A stretch of DNA of 64,000 nt from Acidobacteriota bacterium. Lineage in GTDB: Bacteria; Acidobacteriota; Blastocatellia; Chloracidobacteriales; JADJPF01. Shown piece by piece: positions 62,711-64,000 of this stretch. The notes under the pieces were generated by a model that saw only the letters and a list, made by a program, of their open reading frames with translations, was not told the DNA's origin and did not search any database. The stretch covers positions 1-64,000 of the forward strand of contig JACQZQ010000096.1 in the NCBI GenBank assembly GCA_016213785.1, read 5' to 3'. Position 1 is the first letter of the stretch; each line of letters begins with the position of its first letter. Made by a program: the position numbers and the translations under genes.

Positions 62711-64000
62711 ATGCAGCTATCAGGAAAACAAGTTACAGTCATTGGAATGGCAAAAAGCGGTCTTGCCGCAGCAGAATTTCTTGCTGCTCAAGGTGCTAAA
62801 GTCCTAGTTAGTGACGCTAAAGCAAAAGAAACGCTCCAAAAAGAAATAGACTTTCTTTTGTCTAAAAATATTGCTGTAGAAACTGGTTCTAATAGCGATA
62901 AAGCTGTACTAGATACCGATCTAATAGTAGTTAGCCCAGGTGTACCACTAGATATTGTACCTCTAAAAAAAGCACGTGAGGCTGGGAAAAAAATCATAGG
63001 AGAAATAGAACTTGCTGCAAGATTCTTAAAAGGAAAAATAGTGGGAATTACTGGTTCAAATGGTAAAACTACCACTACAAGTTTAACTGGTAAAGTACTT
63101 AAAGACTCAGGCTTTTATACTCAAGTTGGGGGCAATATTGGCACTCCACTAATTAGTCTAGTAGAAACTTCTTGCGATAATGGTTTAACCGTGGTCGAGT
63201 TAAGTAGTTTTCAGCTTGAAGCAACTGAAAAATTACATCTTAAAGTAGCAGCAATACTTAATATTACTCCTAATCACCTAGATCGCTATGCTAGTTTTGA
63301 GGACTATAGAGAAGCAAAAAGAAGGATTTTTCTTAATCAACAAGAGGATGATTTTGCCGTGTTAAATTTTGAGGATAGATTAGTTAGCTTGATGGCTGAC
63401 TCTACACCAGCAGAGAAGTTCTTTTTTTCAGCAAAACAAGAACTTCCTGTTGGAGTCTTTTTACAAAAAGACGAAATTATTTATAGAAATAAACAAGGCC
63501 AAGAAAAAGTTTTATTAAACCCAAGTAAAGATGTTCAATTGCGAGGAGCACATAACCTAGAAAATGTTATGGTAGCTCTTAGTATAGGTATTGCACTTAA
63601 TGCTTCTACTGAAGCAATGCGTAAAGGCATTTCTTTGTTTCAAGGTATTGAACACCGTTTAGAACCTGTAGCAAAAATTAACGGGGTAGAGTTTATTAAT
63701 GACTCTAAAGCTACTAGTGTAGATGCTGCAATTAAAGCCCTAGAAGCCTTTCCAGGCAATTTAATTGTAATTTTAGGTGGTAAAGATAAAGGTAGTGACT
63801 ACTCACCCTTACGTCCATTAATTGCTCAGAGGGTAAAGCATTTAATCTTAATTGGTGCTGCAAGTGATAAAATTGAGGCTTCCTTAAACGGAATTTGCCC
63901 TATTCATCGAGCTAGCACAATGGGCAATGCTGTAGAAATAGGTCTTACTATTGCAACATCAGGCGATACGGTTTTACTTGCTCCAGCTTGTTCAAGTTAT
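62711..64000 (+). CDS. murD: UDP-MurNAc-L-Ala:D-Glu ligase MurD, 3' end cut by window
   Basis: The first 430 residues of MurD, open to the last base of the window. It adds D-glutamate to UDP-MurNAc-L-Ala. The N-terminal Rossmann domain binds the uridine part (VIGMAKSGLAAAEFL); the ATP loop is GSNGKT at 115-120, with NITPNHLDRY, VELSSFQLEA and the C-terminal NDSKATSVDAAIKAL all typical of MurD. About 15-30 residues should be missing compared with the usual length of 440-460. ATG 62711 is 11 bases after mraY; downstream genes of the cluster (ftsW, murG) are expected beyond the window. Confidence 0.93.
   Translation, partial: MQLSGKQVTVIGMAKSGLAAAEFLAAQGAKVLVSDAKAKETLQKEIDFLLSKNIAVETGSNSDKAVLDTDLIVVSPGVPLDIVPLKKAREAGKKIIGEIELAARFLKGKIVGITGSNGKTTTTSLTGKVLKDSGFYTQVGGNIGTPLISLVETSCDNGLTVVELSSFQLEATEKLHLKVAAILNITPNHLDRYASFEDYREAKRRIFLNQQEDDFAVLNFEDRLVSLMADSTPAEKFFFSAKQELPVGVFLQKDEIIYRNKQGQEKVLLNPSKDVQLRGAHNLENVMVALSIGIALNASTEAMRKGISLFQGIEHRLEPVAKINGVEFINDSKATSVDAAIKALEAFPGNLIVILGGKDKGSDYSPLRPLIAQRVKHLILIGAASDKIEASLNGICPIHRASTMGNAVEIGLTIATSGDTVLLAPACSSY

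Noticed and set aside
62788-63075. Minus-strand frame inside murD
   Set aside because: Shadow of the plus-strand murD frame, which has all family motifs.

Overview
The window is one contiguous piece of a low-GC Gram-negative bacterial chromosome. My best guess is an Acidobacteriota member, perhaps Blastocatellia. The reasons are a TonB-dependent receptor with an N-terminal carboxypeptidase-regulatory-like domain, an MlaEFD lipid transport set, an FHA-cNMP-DUF4388 protein, PilT-like ATPase pairs and a MurE of the diaminopimelate type. This lineage call is inference. I saw no rRNA or tRNA gene, no intact transposase, no prophage and no CRISPR array.

Layout. Positions 1-5033 (+): the end of a repeat-rich unknown protein, a small secreted protein, a YgfZ/GcvT-like folate protein and small envelope proteins. 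5084-14325 (-): a TonB receptor, a Ycf48-like repeat lipoprotein, mlaD-mlaF-mlaE, a HAD phosphatase and a UbiB-type kinase. 14473-19484: a lipoprotein, the RNase P RNA gene (15381-15862), a TPR protein, an MFS transporter, a zinc-ribbon membrane protein and an Ala/Gly/Thr-repeat secreted protein. 19873-30026 (+): an M16 peptidase, NadB, two divergent PilT-like ATPases, a YbaK-type deacylase and the FHA-cNMP-DUF4388 protein. 30359-41335: an accessory block of two tandem Ser/Thr kinase-FGE/SUMF1 fusions (+) facing a four-gene minus-strand operon. That operon encodes a coiled-coil membrane protein, a GTPase, an 1179-residue protein with a GAP1-N-like stretch and an unknown 363-residue protein. 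41978-44479: metK-ahcY. 45102-48358: a zinc-finger protein with five homing-endonuclease-associated-type repeats, a phosphoesterase and small unknowns. 48396-48550: a 155-bp MITE-like element with an 8-bp target duplication. 48578-54262 (-): a methylmalonyl-CoA mutase catalytic subunit, a GT-C glycosyltransferase-like protein, a proline-rich protein and a ZIP transporter. 54787-64000 (+): the division and cell wall cluster rsmH-ftsL-ftsI-murE-murF-mraY-murD, with the last gene cut by the window end.

How the genes work together. The dcw genes make and cross-link peptidoglycan precursors at the septum. MlaEFD moves phospholipids between the two membranes. MetK and AhcY make S-adenosylmethionine and clear S-adenosylhomocysteine. 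The kinase-FGE pair and the GTPase operon look like parts of an NTP-dependent surveillance or conflict island; this is inferred from domain content only.

The strongest unusual signals are as follows. (1) The GTPase / GAP1-like / coiled-coil membrane operon lies beside the two kinase-FGE genes. (2) Two arrays of tandem hairpins sit exactly at the ends of rsmH and ftsI; their stems differ but their six-base loops are reverse complements. (3) A 155-bp IS256-like MITE carries a target-site duplication. (4) The two adjacent PilT paralogs have each lost a different histidine of the His box. (5) One protein combines zinc fingers with homing-endonuclease-type repeats.
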